In this document: piece by piece, positions 27,701 to 37,639 of the stretch
Position numbering within the stretch: the first letter of the stretch is position 1
How the letters are laid out: each line of letters begins with the position of its first letter
Program-made: the position numbers and the translations under genes
NCBI GenBank assembly: GCA_007922225.1
Contig: ML679966.1
Coordinates: 40,577,943-40,641,942, forward strand
Reading direction: 5' to 3'
Source of the DNA: Emydura subglobosa
Lineage: Eukaryota > Chordata > Testudines > Chelidae
Length of the DNA: 64,000 nt
The notes under the pieces: generated by a model
The model's database searches: none
The model's input: the letters and a program-made list of their open reading frames with translations, nothing else
What the model was told of the DNA's origin: nothing

Positions 27701-30700
27701 AACTATTAACTGCAGGTATAATCCCAAGCATAAACCATGTACAGCTACATCCAAAGTGAGCAATGAGTAATTTTTGCACAGAGAAGACTAGGAATCAGCA
27801 TCAGGGTCAGAACCCAAGTCTCCCAGCTCCCAGTCCTGTGCTGCACCAGCTATTTCACTCTGGCAACTCACCTCATTTTCTTTGTAAGTGTAGCTAGGTA
27901 ACAGAATAGAAAAAATTGCCAGCCCACTTCTGAGTTTTGTTCACCCAAACATACCACATTGTCCTACAGACCAAGTGCACCATAAAACTTTCTATGGGCA
28001 TGTGACACTATCTGGAATATTACTAATACCAATATTACAGAATTGCAATAAATATTGCATAGGATATGCCACGCAAGGTACCGATGGAAAAGTCATGATT
28101 CGCTAAGATTGATAATACAAAACTGATACATACATGCTTATGAGTTCTAAATGTGAGTGATATATTTGTATTTCAAACTTATGCTGTGTTTCAGGGTGAG
28201 ACCCCCAGACAGGATGGCAGCAGCACTAAGCCTGCTTAATGGCCCCTCAAGGGAACTCACTCAAAAGTACAATGAATCCAGTGAAAGAGCCCAGGGGCTA
28301 CATACAACTTATGAGTCACGGGGACACGTAAGAACATGCCTATGGACAGGGGACTCTGAGGCTTTTCGATGCCATGTGCTGTGTGGCTGTGTTTGGGACA
28401 AGCCACATGGTAAAAGGACATAAAAGGCAGCTGCACTATTGCCATCTTCTTTTCTTTCCTGCTTCCTACCTCTGGATCAACTCATCTGCAAATGAAGCTG
28501 TGAAACAAAGGACTGAGACCCATCCAGGTACTGGATATACACTAGGGGAACTGTACAACTCCACAATTCTGCTTAGAATCTGAAATACATGGACTTTAAA
28601 GTCATTTGTATGCATCTGATTGCTCTGACAATTTAACATCTCTTATTGTTTCTTTCCTTTATAATAAACCTTTAGTTTAATTACTAAAGGATTGGCTGGC
28701 AGCATGGTATTCTGGGTAAGATCCAAACTTATATTGATCTGGCAATGTGGCTGATCCTTTGGGGACCAGGAGAACATTTTTGGTAAAGGAAATAGAGTTT
28801 TAATAATTTCTCTCTTTATTGGACCTAGTTGCTGATTGAGGACAAGAGACTGACATGCAATAAAGGGGGCTGTGTACTTCTTTTTTGGGGCTTCTTGATA
28901 ACCAGTGTGGGGAATCAGGAGCACAGTTTGTCACTGTTTAGGGAATCTAACTGCAGTGTGAGCCACCAGTTTTGGAGCATCTGCTCTCCTTTTTTGCAGC
29001 CTGCCCCGCCCTTGGCATTTTCAGGTGGGCTACCCTAGACATAGACGGATAACAGGGCACCAATGCCATTTACAAGTAAACAGGCAGAAGGTCAATTATG
29101 TTCAGTCTATTTGATTGCACCAGTAAGATTAACAGTTTGTCCTTGATATATGGGCATACAACTCATCCTGATTAAACAATTGACAGCCACATATCCTTGT
29201 TCAGCAACCTAGATGGTCATTCAAGTTGTCCTTGGGCAGCTATCTTAAATTTCCTAGATTCATAAATTCAAATAGAAGATACCTTGCAGTGTCAAGGCTG
29301 TTTTACAGGTTATTCCATGGTATCCATCACAGTGGAAGACAAAACATTAAAAAATATTAAAGTTAAATAAATACTTGTGCAATATAATTACCATGAGGGT
29401 TTATTTTGATCTATAGTAACCAGTTAATTTAGAAAAGGGATTTACACCTATTATAGAGGTTACTCTTTGGGAGTTGCATGTTACTCTTATCCTGTTGTCC
29501 TCGTCACCCATTAGGAGTCACAGCTAAGAACAGCAATCAGCCGAGCACTGAATAAATGTAACAAATCTGTATTCTTGCTGTTTGGAGTGACTGGGAAGAA
29601 ACTTGATGAGGTGAATCTCAACTCCTACTAGATGCGACTATAGAAAGTATATCAATTCATGCAAGGAACTGATAAGTCTTTATAAAAACAAAGTTGCACA
29701 GTTGTTTCATAATTAAGACAAAGGTAAAAACTTAGAGGGTAACTACCAAATTCAGGAATCTAAAATAACAAAGCTATTTGTAGACATCAGGTGACTGAGT
29801 AGGCTGTACAGAGTCATAAGTCTCATGTGAAGTCAAAGGAATTCTGAACAGCCAAGCTATATATCTTGTGAAAACGTTTACATTTTGCAATACTAAAAAG
29901 GGAAATACTCCATCACATGCATCTTTGTTTAACAGATAAAGCATAAATTAGGACTAGGTCAGGCAGTTATTACAGTGCCACTTACAAAATATCTGGCTGA
30001 AAACATTGCTAAGCAGACCTATATTTAAATATCTCAAAATGATCCATGGTTTTGTTGCCAGCATTGTTTAAAAAAAACTCTACCCCTTCATAACTAAACT
30101 AAGAACTAAAAGTAGGTAAACACTGTAAGTTTCCAGAATTCCAGGCTTAAGGTAAGTGAAGCACTTAACTGCTTCAGTCAAAATGGCAATTTCAGTTTTG
30201 GAAGTTTGGCTTCTTGGGGAATTCAGCCATCTTTAAAAAAAAGTGATAGCTGGACAGTCTAGAATCCTTTTGTTGATAAGAGGCTCAATATGGTAATGTA
30301 TATCTATACTAATTAAGAAAATAACATTATTGCTTCTCTAGCAAACTGAACATAATAGGACATCAGTTTGAAATTACCTTTTTTTCCAAAGTGAGGTGTG
30401 TCAGGCCCTACATGTGCTGCTATGTCCCCCAGCTAATTTTGGTTGTTTTATAATCACTCTTAAAAGGTTTACCCTTTCCCTGATTCCCTGAAAATAACCC
30501 ATATAGATACGCACGCGCGGGGGGGGGGGGGGGGGAGGGGAGGAGAGAAGGAACTGAAACTGTCTATTTGACTGTCCTTTGTGGGTACGCAACAGACATA
30601 GACTGAAAAAACCCAGAAGTGATTTTTTGCTAGTCTTTCAGTTATAGTCATCCTGATGTTATGTCAACACCACACTAGACTTTTAAAATAAGATCAAGAA

Positions 30701-33700
30701 AACAGAAGTTTCTAGGTGTTTGGTTACAAACATAGCCTTTCATATGTGAACCAACACACTGCTGTTCTAAGATATTCAGGCAGTTCCAGTGCATCTTCTA
30801 GTCACAGATTTCCTAAGCAACATCAGAAACTTCTGGAGCGGCAGTGAAACTGACATTTCCCAGCAATGGAATGAAATTAAGAGCAGGTCTGGTGCTATTA
30901 GTGTGGTAAGGGGACCCCTTCCTTCACAGTGATCATGAGGCTGGAGGAAGATTAGAGGAGATACACCCTCTCCTCTCAAGTCAGGCTGCTCTTAGACAAA
31001 GATCTTCTCTTCCCTTTCAGAAGCCATGAAAGGGGGCTTCAAGTATGTCAGACACCTATTAACCAGAGGCTGCAACAAAAAGTAGAGACTGGAAACGGGG
31101 GCCAGAGGCAGCATTCTGTAAAATTTCTTGTACTTTCCTCTTTCTCAACAGCTAGGGAGTTTTGGCTGAAGAGAGGATAGCTTCTTGCTTGGACACTGGC
31201 CCAGACAATAAGGTTGCATCTTTCTTACAAACCTGTTGCTACCACGTTTTGTTTTGACTGTTAAATGTCCAGTAAAGCTTTTCTAAACCTCATACGTACA
31301 TGAATGTGAAGAGGTGAGTAGCCTACTAGCAGCATAATTTAGAAAAGAAAGATATGATAGATTGTGGGGGAGATGCAGAAGGAAAAAAATATAATGGAGG
31401 AAGACAATAACGCAATGCAGGGAAAGAGGTAAGATGGAAGAGACTTAAGACAACATAGAAAAGATAAAGTGATTGAAGCCAAGTGAAAAAGGAAAGGAGA
31501 CCAAAAATCAGTCAGCCATTTACTCTGAGTTTATTAAACAGAAAGCTGACAATGTTACAATTAAATACAGCACACACACACAACTGTTTTAGTCCTTTTA
31601 AACTGCAGGAGACATGGTGGAACAGATACGTCACTCTGGAGAGTAGCATTAGTACCCAGGTAAGTAACGATTGGGTAAACTTTTGATGAAGTGACAAGAG
31701 AAACTACTTTAACTGTCAGTGGTATGAAGTATACTTTAACATAATGCATCAAATCAAAGAGAAACCTGAAGTTCTTTTTACGAAATAATCACATAAATTA
31801 AATATGACAGTCCTATAGTCATTCCCTTCATCACCATCTCTCCTGCCACACCCCTAAATAGTCTACCTTAGTACATTTTCACACCAGGGAATGCCTCAAT
31901 CTTGTAAGCCACTACAGCAGCATGCTCCATGTCAACATGGAACCCCTCTGGACCTCTGTATAGGTGCAAGGATACACCTGTGTGCAATCAACTGCAGGAT
32001 CAGGATCTAAGAATTTGGCTGGACTTTAAGATCCCCTTTACCTCCCTTCAATTATCTTTGCAATACTTATAAACTTATTAAAAATATTTGTGCTGTACTG
32101 GTGAAGGCCACATTTCATATTAAAAAGGTATGATCACTTGTTCAACAAGACCTTGTGATTACATCAAAAAGACATATATAAAAATCAGATTTTGAGTATG
32201 TGAGCTCATTCATATGTAATATTCTGTATCAAGCATGCTATTGGAACACTTACAGGAGAACAATCAAAATGAGAAACTCCGCTTACAATGTATTCAGAAC
32301 ATACTTTTATCTGAAAACAAGCTATGTAAGAGTGTTATTTCAGTGCTTTTGAAAAAGGATATGGTAGTGGTATTAAGGTTCTCTTCTGAAACAAGACAAC
32401 TGTTACTTCCTTTTATGACTTTCTCTGATGTAGGCAATTGTTCTATTATAAATTACTGTGGACTAGGGAAAATAAAATTCAAAGTGGACTCTACTAAAAC
32501 AAAACTTGCCCTAACTAGATTGGCAGAGATTTTCAAAATAGCTTACTGAAAGCCAATGGCACTTCTCCTTCTAAATCCCTTAGTCTCAGTAATAGAGATT
32601 TTTCAGGAGACCCTAAGGAGTGTTTGATGTTTTTTCCTACAGTGCAAGCTATTTTTGTTAAGCAACTAAACAATTCTGTTTTAAAAATTGGAAATCTTTT
32701 CAAGAAGACTTTGCCATCTAAACATTTCATATAAGAAATACACACATGAAGAGTCAGAAGAAGGCTATATTAAGTAAATAAAAGATGCAAACTATTCATC
32801 GTAAGAACAAGGAAAACTCCTGCCAGGACAGTATAATTTAAGTTATATAAATGAAGGGCCTCACTCTCAGACAGCCCATTACTGAAATTTGTGTTTAAAA
32901 GTTTTAAGTGGTTACATATGATCTAAAATTAACATATACAGGACAAACAGTGCACTGCACAGTTGAGCAGCAGCTGCTGCAATTCATATAAGGCATCCAC
33001 TTGTTGCAACTTGTCTTTAATTAGGACCAAGCCCTGCAAGTACTGACACAGGTGAGTTACCTTACACATAAGTTGTCCTGAGTTCATGCTACCCATGTAT
33101 GCAAAGTTAAGTTATTCACACACACATTTGCAAGACTGGGGCTTCAGGATCAAGTTCTTCAGGACAGGGATTAAGTTTTTACTGTTTGAAAAACTTCTCG
33201 CACACAGATCCCAATTCTAAATGAGGCCTCTAGGTATCTAAATATTAGAAAGTTTTACATTTATACAACACTTTTTAATCCCACAGGTTCCCAAACACTT
33301 CACAAATGTATATACACAGCTCACTTCACCTACTACTGAAATGGAGTTAAAGGTATTGAGAGGATTGGTTCAGAGGTGTAGGAAGGTTACACAAGTTACA
33401 GGGCAGATGCACAGGACTACCACAAAAGCCAATTTGTGTAAATATTTGAGCTAGGACTTTATTGCACTTGGACAGATTTCTGCTACTTTGGCTATTGCCA
33501 AACCTTCAAGTGTTTTCTTTCTCCAGTGAAGAAAATCCAAGCTTCGATTCTGAAGAGTTCCCTAGTACACTAACCTCAGTGCAGTTTTTAGGGGAAAGGG
33601 TTAGGCTTAGCTTGTTGTTTGTATCATTGTTTTTCTGTGTCTTGTCTGTACTTTTCCTATCAGGAAAAGTGATAGCTGTATGTTCTGTCATAGGAAGCAG

Positions 33701-34799
33701 ACTATTAAATACTACTGGTTTCCCCTAGATCTCATTTGAATACTGGTTTTCTACCTATACTGTCTACACAGAATAATCAATTTTCCAAATAAGGTTCTGC
33801 ACCTTTAAATCACCCTGCTTAAACAACACTACACTAGTTAACAGCTCCCCTGCAACACCAGAGCAAGGAGTCGGACCTGCTTTAGAGAGAAAAAAAGCTG
33901 TACTTTACACTAACCCCCACACAGAGTCGTCTGGGGGCAAACAGTCAAGAGGAGAGGAGCCTGACACTTCAGCAGCAGACAGAACAAAAGGAAGCATTTG
34001 ACCTTACTGGATACTGCCCACCGGGCGCAACAAGCGTCTACATCAGTAAGAAGGGCTACAGTCGGAGTCTGACCATCTAGAATTCGGTACCTAGAGGCGC
34101 GGTCTAACTTTCAGAAGGGTCGGGCACCCCCAGCTGCCCTGACATCCAAGAGGACACACGCGAGCCTCAGACTAGAGAGAAGCAGCCAGTGGAGCGGGGG
34201 CTGCAGCTGCGCAATGCTGGAAGGTCAGGCGGCGGCTGCTGCTTAACGGAGGTGCCTGACTTCAGGAACCGCGCTCGGAAAATCCAGGCCGAGAGCAAAT
34301 GAAGCCAGCCTGACCCCATCCCCCAACCCAGGCTCCTATACCTCCCGCCTGCCTGCTGCTAACCCGGGCGTGGCAGGCCTCGCAGCCTGGGGCGGTTGTC
34401 TTGAATAGCTATGGTGCAACTAGTAGCGCCATAGGTCCGCATCCTCCCCGCGGACCCAGCGAGGCGAGAGCCGCCCCCGCCGGAGAGGAGAGCGCTGCAT
34501 GCGAAACAACCCCAGCGAGCGGGCAGCGCCCTGCCCAATCGGCGTCAGCGCCGCGCTCCTGCCCAGCGGCAGCCCTCCGCTCACCCCGCTGCGGGCGAGG
34601 CTCGGCCCCGCCGGGGTAGGACGCAGCGACCCTGGCTGGACGCACGGCGCCGCCCGGCTCGGCTCCTCCAGCTGCCACCCGCGGGGAGCTGCCCCCACAG
34701 CCTGCCCCACGCGCCGCTCACCGGGTCCTCGGCCAGCACCGCGAGCGCCGCCGCCGCCACGGCAGCAACCGCGAGCAGCGGCCAGCGCGAGACATTCAT
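12855..34799 (-). CDS. ASAH1: Acid ceramidase (N-acylsphingosine amidohydrolase 1), 14 coding exons
   Basis: Lysosomal Ntn-hydrolase that splits ceramide into sphingosine and fatty acid. Coding exons in gene order: 34722-34799, 26490-26536, 26195-26285, 24696-24782, 22755-22833, 21482-21556, 20045-20090, 17869-18013, 16364-16418, 16044-16125, 15256-15387, 14783-14906, 14060-14116, 12855-12944. Every intron has GT-AG ends and all phases join into one open frame of 395 codons, the human length. Seen: signal peptide 1-23; nucleophile Cys143, where autocleavage creates the beta subunit; Arg159, Asp162, Asn320 and Arg333, which correspond to the human catalytic set; cysteines 31/340 and 388/392; N-glycosylation sequons at 173, 195, 259, 286, 342 and 348. 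NAAA, the paralogue, fits worse: the [10 protein letters not shown] block and the C-terminal Cys pair are ASAH1-type. Oddities: Cys370 where human has Tyr, Ala158 in HARNLD, and a diverged last seven residues. The gene looks intact and functional. Confidence 0.97.
13430..13520. repeat. Low-complexity C-run and CAAAAA-rich tract (ASAH1 last intron)
   Basis: Nine Cs followed by A-rich CAAAAA units. The minus-strand Phe-rich ORFs here are artefacts of this tract. Confidence 0.85.
14060..14116 (-). CDS. ASAH1: ASAH1 coding exon 13 (residues 348-366)
   Basis: A 57-bp phase-0 exon encoding [19 protein letters not shown]. The Asn348 sequon is kept. Acceptor CTCTCAG, donor GTAACC. Confidence 0.96.
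14783..14906 (-). CDS. ASAH1: ASAH1 coding exon 12 (residues 306-347, Asn320 and Arg333)
   Basis: Encodes [13 protein letters not shown] and [14 protein letters not shown], the most diagnostic block of the family. It contains active-site Asn320 and Arg333, Cys340 and the Asn342 sequon. Acceptor TTTTCAAG, donor GTAAAT. Confidence 0.97.
15256..15387 (-). CDS. ASAH1: ASAH1 coding exon 11 (residues 262-306)
   Basis: Encodes [19 protein letters not shown], then [17 protein letters not shown]. The Asn286 sequon is kept. Acceptor TCATTTAG, donor GTAAGT. Confidence 0.97.
15827..15857. repeat. (CA)n microsatellite in ASAH1 intron
   Basis: About 15 CA units between exons 11 and 10, likely variable in length. 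Confidence 0.95.
16044..16125 (-). CDS. ASAH1: ASAH1 coding exon 10 (residues 235-262)
   Basis: Encodes [19 protein letters not shown] and then TVLENGT. The Asn259 sequon is kept. Acceptor CTTTCAG, donor GTAACA. Confidence 0.96.
16364..16418 (-). CDS. ASAH1: ASAH1 coding exon 9 (residues 217-235)
   Basis: Encodes [18 protein letters not shown]. Acceptor TTTCCCAG, donor GTGAGT. Confidence 0.95.
17869..18013 (-). CDS. ASAH1: ASAH1 coding exon 8 (residues 168-216)
   Basis: The longest exon (145 bp). It encodes [20 protein letters not shown] and [11 protein letters not shown]. Sequons at Asn173 and Asn195 are kept. Acceptor TCGGCAG, donor GTAAGT. Confidence 0.96.
18707..18745 (+). repeat. Poly(A) tract of about 39 nt
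   Basis: Pure A run in ASAH1 intron 7. It could be a retroposon tail, but the 270 bp before it match no repeat I recognise. Confidence 0.85.
19029..19072. repeat. (TA)n/(TATG)n low-complexity repeat
   Basis: Imperfect TATATA/TGTA run in ASAH1 intron 7. Confidence 0.85.
20045..20090 (-). CDS. ASAH1: ASAH1 coding exon 7 (residues 153-168)
   Basis: A 46-bp exon encoding [15 protein letters not shown]. It carries Arg159 and Asp162 of the active site. Ala158 replaces the Gly found in human. Acceptor AATTCAG, donor GTAAGT. Confidence 0.95.
21190..21370 (+). repeat. MIR-like CORE-SINE fragment
   Basis: AAAGTGCTTTACAGAGTTCA, then GAAAGGGAAACTGAGGCAGA and CAGGACAGTGGCATAGCCAG in the MIR order, about 110 bp from ASAH1 exon 6. 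Confidence 0.75.
21482..21556 (-). CDS. ASAH1: ASAH1 coding exon 6 (residues 128-153, nucleophile Cys143)
   Basis: Encodes [14 protein letters not shown] followed by [11 protein letters not shown]. Cys143 is the N-terminal nucleophile exposed by self-cleavage into alpha and beta subunits. Acceptor TTTTCTAG, donor GTGAAG. Confidence 0.96.
22035..22345 (-). repeat. Interspersed repeat, inverted partner of 55270-55690
   Basis: Reverse complement shares long blocks with the copy near 55500, for example CCACTGCTAAAAATAGC, AGGCACTGCTTG and GGGTTCAGGTGTG. ORFs over it are not genes. Confidence 0.75.
22755..22833 (-). CDS. ASAH1: ASAH1 coding exon 5 (residues 102-128)
   Basis: Encodes [17 protein letters not shown], matching the segment just before the autocleavage region. 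Acceptor CTTTCAG, donor GTAATA. Confidence 0.95.
23310..23510. repeat. MITE-like fragment (GTCTACACTGCAA type)
   Basis: GTGTCTACACTGCAACTGGG, GCAGCCTGGGC and ACTTGGGCGGCTAGCCC resemble the turtle MITE whose other copy is at 55030-55270. Ends are uncertain. Confidence 0.5.
24335..24635 (+). mobile_element. CR1 LINE 3' fragment
   Basis: AAGGTTGTGGAATCCTCATC, GGAGACTTTTAAGAACAG and the tail CCCTACATTTCTATGAGATTC. It ends 60 bp from ASAH1 exon 4 and the coding frame is broken. Confidence 0.85.
24696..24782 (-). CDS. ASAH1: ASAH1 coding exon 4 (residues 73-101)
   Basis: An 87-bp phase-0 exon encoding a helical stretch with FVPSGKV. Acceptor TTTCTAG, donor GTAAGT. Confidence 0.95.
26195..26285 (-). 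CDS. ASAH1: ASAH1 coding exon 3 (residues 42-72)
   Basis: Encodes the [15 protein letters not shown] segment typical of the NAAA-beta domain of acid ceramidase. Acceptor TTTTTCAG, donor GTATGA. Confidence 0.95.
26490..26536 (-). CDS. ASAH1: ASAH1 coding exon 2 (residues 27-42)
   Basis: Encodes [15 protein letters not shown], the start of the alpha subunit. Cys31 should pair with Cys340. Acceptor TTTGCAG, donor GTGAGT. An intron of about 8.2 kb separates it from exon 1. Confidence 0.95.
26680..27270 (+). repeat. Possible LTR-like retroelement fragment
   Basis: GC-richer block in ASAH1 intron 1 ending with AAGAATAAACTAACC, a poly(A)-like signal. No ends or duplications identified. Confidence 0.3.
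27400..27850 (+). repeat. MIR-like CORE-SINE remnants
   Basis: GCACTTTGCATTTATAGAG at the left and AGAACCCAAGTCTCCCAGCT followed by CCAGTCCTGTGCT at the right fit the MIR order with insertions between. Confidence 0.55.
28195..29040 (+). mobile_element. LTR-type retroelement fragment, opposite to ASAH1
   Basis: Contains TATAATAAACCTTTAGTTTA then TAAAGGATTGGCTGGCAGC and GGGTAAGATCC, the R/U5-like segment of an LTR family common in turtles and crocodilians. It lies in ASAH1 intron 1 in antisense. No internal genes or second LTR seen. Confidence 0.55.
29050..34110. other. ASAH1 intron 1, mostly unique AT-rich sequence
   Basis: No gene. A G-run with flanking CGCGCG lies at about 30510-30545, a MIR-like trace near 33240-33400 and a dispersed-repeat trace at 33010-33180. 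The 104-codon ORF at 32235-32549 has no recognisable domain. Confidence 0.5.
34722..34799 (-). CDS. ASAH1: ASAH1 coding exon 1 (residues 1-26, signal peptide)
   Basis: Begins at MNVSRW and runs through an Ala/Val/Leu-rich hydrophobic core to AEDP, then donor GTGAGC. The frame stays open upstream to another Met near 34937. The inner Met is preferred because it puts the hydrophobic core at the very N-terminus and gives a protein of human length. Confidence 0.92.
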
Positions 34800-34911
34800 C
34801 CTGCTGAGCCGCGCGCACGGTCGTGCCGAGTAGGAGCGAGCGAGTCCGCAGCAGGGCCAGGCAGCAGCAGCAGCCCCCAGGAAGCGATTATGGAAAGAGC
34901 GCAGCGGCGTG

Positions 34912-34921
34912 ATCACGTGAC
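34912..34921. promoter_or_regulatory. ASAH1: CLEAR-type E-box (TFEB/TFE3/MITF site) in ASAH1 promoter
   Basis: ATCACGTGAC matches the 10-bp palindromic CLEAR consensus GTCACGTGAC at 9 of 10 positions, with an intact CACGTG core. It lies 113 bp upstream of the ASAH1 start codon inside the CpG island. ASAH1 encodes a lysosomal hydrolase, the class of gene these sites control. Confidence 0.75.
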
Positions 34922-35589
34922 AGCCCCGAGCCTGCACGCCCCACTACGTCACACCGCCGGCTGCGTCCCACTCCCTCCCTCCCGGGAAGGCACCAGGCAG
35001 GGCCCCCTCGCTCACGGGGGGCGCGCGCGCGGGTATTAGTGGGCACTGAAACTGACTGAGAAAGGACGTTCCACGTCGGCATCCCCAGCTGGTCGGGTGG
35101 AGAGACCGCCACAAAACGGCTGTTTCTCCCCATCTGTCGTAAGGGGCCGCGCTAGGTCTGCGCCTCTCCCCGCTGCTGCAACCCAGCTCCTTGCAGGCAG
35201 CTGCGGGGCTCCCGCAAACAGTGCCCTTGTCCAGGCTCAGTGCGCACCGCAGCCCTGTGCAAGCTTGCCAGAGTCTGCAGATGGTCTTCTAGGACAGGCA
35301 AGCAGGTTCAGACATGGTAACTCTCCCCCCACCTTCCAAACAAGGAGCCTGTCTCGTGAAGCTCCAAAATCAGGATGGTCCTAACCATGGGCAGGCTACA
35401 GAGTCTGTATGTGGTTGCCCTGCTTTGTCAGTGAAACTCAAGATCCAGAGGCCCCCACCTGTACAAGCAGTTTGTGTCCCTCAAGCAAAGGGCAGGCCAG
35501 ACAAACAGTTTTCACTGTAGCATTTTCCTCACACTCTGTACAGTTGACTGCCTGAGCATGATTATTATTTATTTAATTATTATTGTTAA

Positions 35590-35720
35590 TTAATTATTAA
35601 GGGGGCTATGTTTAGTGCAGATTTATATTTTGGTAGTGTTTAGAAGCCAGCTAGTTCAGGGCTCCATTGTGCGAGGTGCTATGCAAACACATAAGTAACA
35701 GTCCTTATTCCTAAGAGCTT
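35590..35720 (+). repeat. CORE-SINE-like fragment
   Basis: GGGCTCCATTGTGCGAGGTG and CTATGCAAACACATAAGTAA, the head of a SINE family seen again at 38350-38460 and 52235-52345. Confidence 0.6.
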
Positions 35721-35800
35721 TAGGATCTTTACTGTCCTTTGATATGTGAAGACATCAGCTGATGAACAGTCCTTTTTCAAGAAGAGAACAGCCTTTGTAG

Positions 35801-35980
35801 CAGAGGTCCCCAAACTTTTAACTGCCAGGGTCACATCACTCTGTCTTGCTCTCATTGTGGGCTAGAGCAGCTCCTGGCTAGGGTGCTGGGACCACATCAC
35901 GTCAGGTAGGGGAGGAGTGGGAATGGGAGGGGGAGCAGACTCAGCCGGCTGGTCAAAATGTGTTGGCAGGGGGACCCCTG
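35801..35980. mobile_element. 180-bp non-autonomous hAT element
   Basis: Terminal repeats CAGAGGTCCCC and, inverted at the right end, CAGGGGTCCCC. Flanked by CTTTGTAG (35793-35800) and CTTTGGAG (35981-35988), an 8-bp duplication with one mismatch. It lies about 1 kb upstream of the ASAH1 start codon. Confidence 0.85.
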
Positions 35981-36395
35981 CTTTGGAGTATAGCAAAATA
36001 ACTTTGATGACATTTTGAAACAATGTAAAAAGTGACATTTTTCAAATAGTTGAAACAGGAATGGCCAAATTATTTGGTTGAGGACCTTGATACTGCACTT
36101 TGAGTGATAGATTATTTTCAAGGTGTAGCTACTAGTTTGCTGGCTGATCCTTGTGAACCAGTTCTGATTAATTGGGGTGAATGACTAATAGGAATAAGTG
36201 GGAGTGAAGCAGTCTGCAAAGACTTTTGCTATTGTCTTGTTGTCTGGGTCTCAATATAAATCTACTTGCTTTTCTACTAAGAATTACTATGTTGCAATAA
36301 ATGTCCTGGGAGATGTTATGTCCCTTTGTGTGTCTGAATTTTTTTAGCCAAATGTGAACTGGAGTTTGGTCACAGATAAGATTAGGATTGAGACA

Positions 36396-36916
36396 TAGAG
36401 TTGCCACCTCAGAGATGCAAAAAAAATGGCCACTGGCTTCCCCTTTCACCAACAAAAAGCATCCTGCTGCTGACTATAGGCAATTATTACCCCACACGGG
36501 GGGCCACAGCCCTCCCTTTTTCCCAGGTCACATAAATGCACAGCAGCCCCTATGAACAGCTACACCCACCCCAACCCAGGAGCCTTGGCCCTCAAGGGAA
36601 TCCACCACTATTCCCTCCTAGGAGCCCTGGCTCCTTACTCCTCTCTGCCAGTGAGTCTTCAATCAGTCCCAGTGTGCAGAGGAGCTGCTTTATTTTTGGA
36701 AGGTTAAGGGCGTGGTACAGGGAGCTGGAACCAGATACTGATCATGCTCCCAGCCATGTGACGTGGTAGTTACAAAATCATTGTGTGGCTACACATATGG
36801 GTAGTTAACAGGGAGCTGGTCCCAAGGGGAAAAATCCAGCACATTCAATCTTTTCCCTGGCAAGGTCCTACAAAATCCAGCTAGGCTGATTTGAAACTGA
36901 CCAGATGGCAACCGTA
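36396..36916. mobile_element. Putative DNA transposon with GTTGCCA ends
   Basis: Left end TAGAGTTGCCACCT and inverted right end TACGGTTGCCATCT. This terminal motif is frequent in turtle repeats. Target duplication not determined. Confidence 0.4.
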
Positions 36917-37639
36917 GGTTAAACATTTCAGATCATTGTCAGCAGTGAGGAAGACCATATCTAGTTCAGTGGATGCACTCTGAATTGCAAAATGAAACAT
37001 ATGGCGTCAAGCCCCCAGCTGTGCCTAGATCATGCTCATGCAGCGGAGGTTGGGGTGGAAGTGAAGGTGACTTCAAGTCACCTTTCCCTTCTCTCAAATC
37101 TACTCTGGGAACCGTTTCCCTGCAGGACAGAGTAGCCTAAATTCCAGCTGGAGGGCTTTCATAGGGACTACCACACCGGCTATCTCAAGGGAATCCTTGC
37201 CTGACTCTTTAGGGCAGCTTTCCAGCTGTTTTGCCCTGCCTCAGCAGAGCAGGTATCATTTCATTGGCAGAGGATGGAGAACCTGCATATTGCAGATGGA
37301 GAATTCCTGAGATTACAACAATCCAATCTTGGGCTGAAATAGTTTTTAACTTGTAGAGATAAGGATAGCATTATTAACAGTACAGCTGGACTATGGGCAG
37401 TTAGGGAGGTTGCATGAACCTGACCAACCCAGTCAAGTCTTTTTGTAGTTAATGTGGTTTTTTTCTTTTGTATCTATAGGTGTGTTGGCTTTGAATAGTT
37501 TAATAAAAATGGAGTATGGTTATCCGTGGTGTAACTGTTGATTTCAACAGAGTTACATTGAAGATTAATTTGGTCCAATAACTTTATCTGTTGTACACCC
37601 AGAAACACCCACCCCAAGGTGCTCCGGTCAAATAAAAAT

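Larger units (their letters stand above)
34120..35290. promoter_or_regulatory. ASAH1: CpG island over ASAH1 exon 1 and promoter
   Basis: GC- and CpG-rich stretch in otherwise AT-rich DNA, covering exon 1, the first donor and about 500 bp upstream. No TATA box is obvious near the start codon. This is typical of a housekeeping promoter. Its many long ORFs on both strands are a by-product of GC content. Confidence 0.8.

Noticed and set aside
30510..30545. G-run and CGCGCG as a possible regulatory G-quadruplex
   Set aside because: A single homopolymer without separated G-tracts; could also be an assembly-length artefact.
32235..32549. 104-codon plus-strand ORF in ASAH1 intron 1
   Set aside because: No recognised motif, antisense to ASAH1, and AT-rich codon use like non-coding sequence; kept only as a note.
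34409..34818. Several long ORFs on both strands near ASAH1 exon 1
   Set aside because: CpG-island composition has few stops. Only the frame with the signal peptide joins to exon 2.
14759..34937. NAAA (the ASAH1 paralogue) as the identity of the first gene
   Set aside because: The C-terminal Cys388/392 pair, residue-for-residue length match and the position beside FRG1 fit ASAH1, not NAAA.
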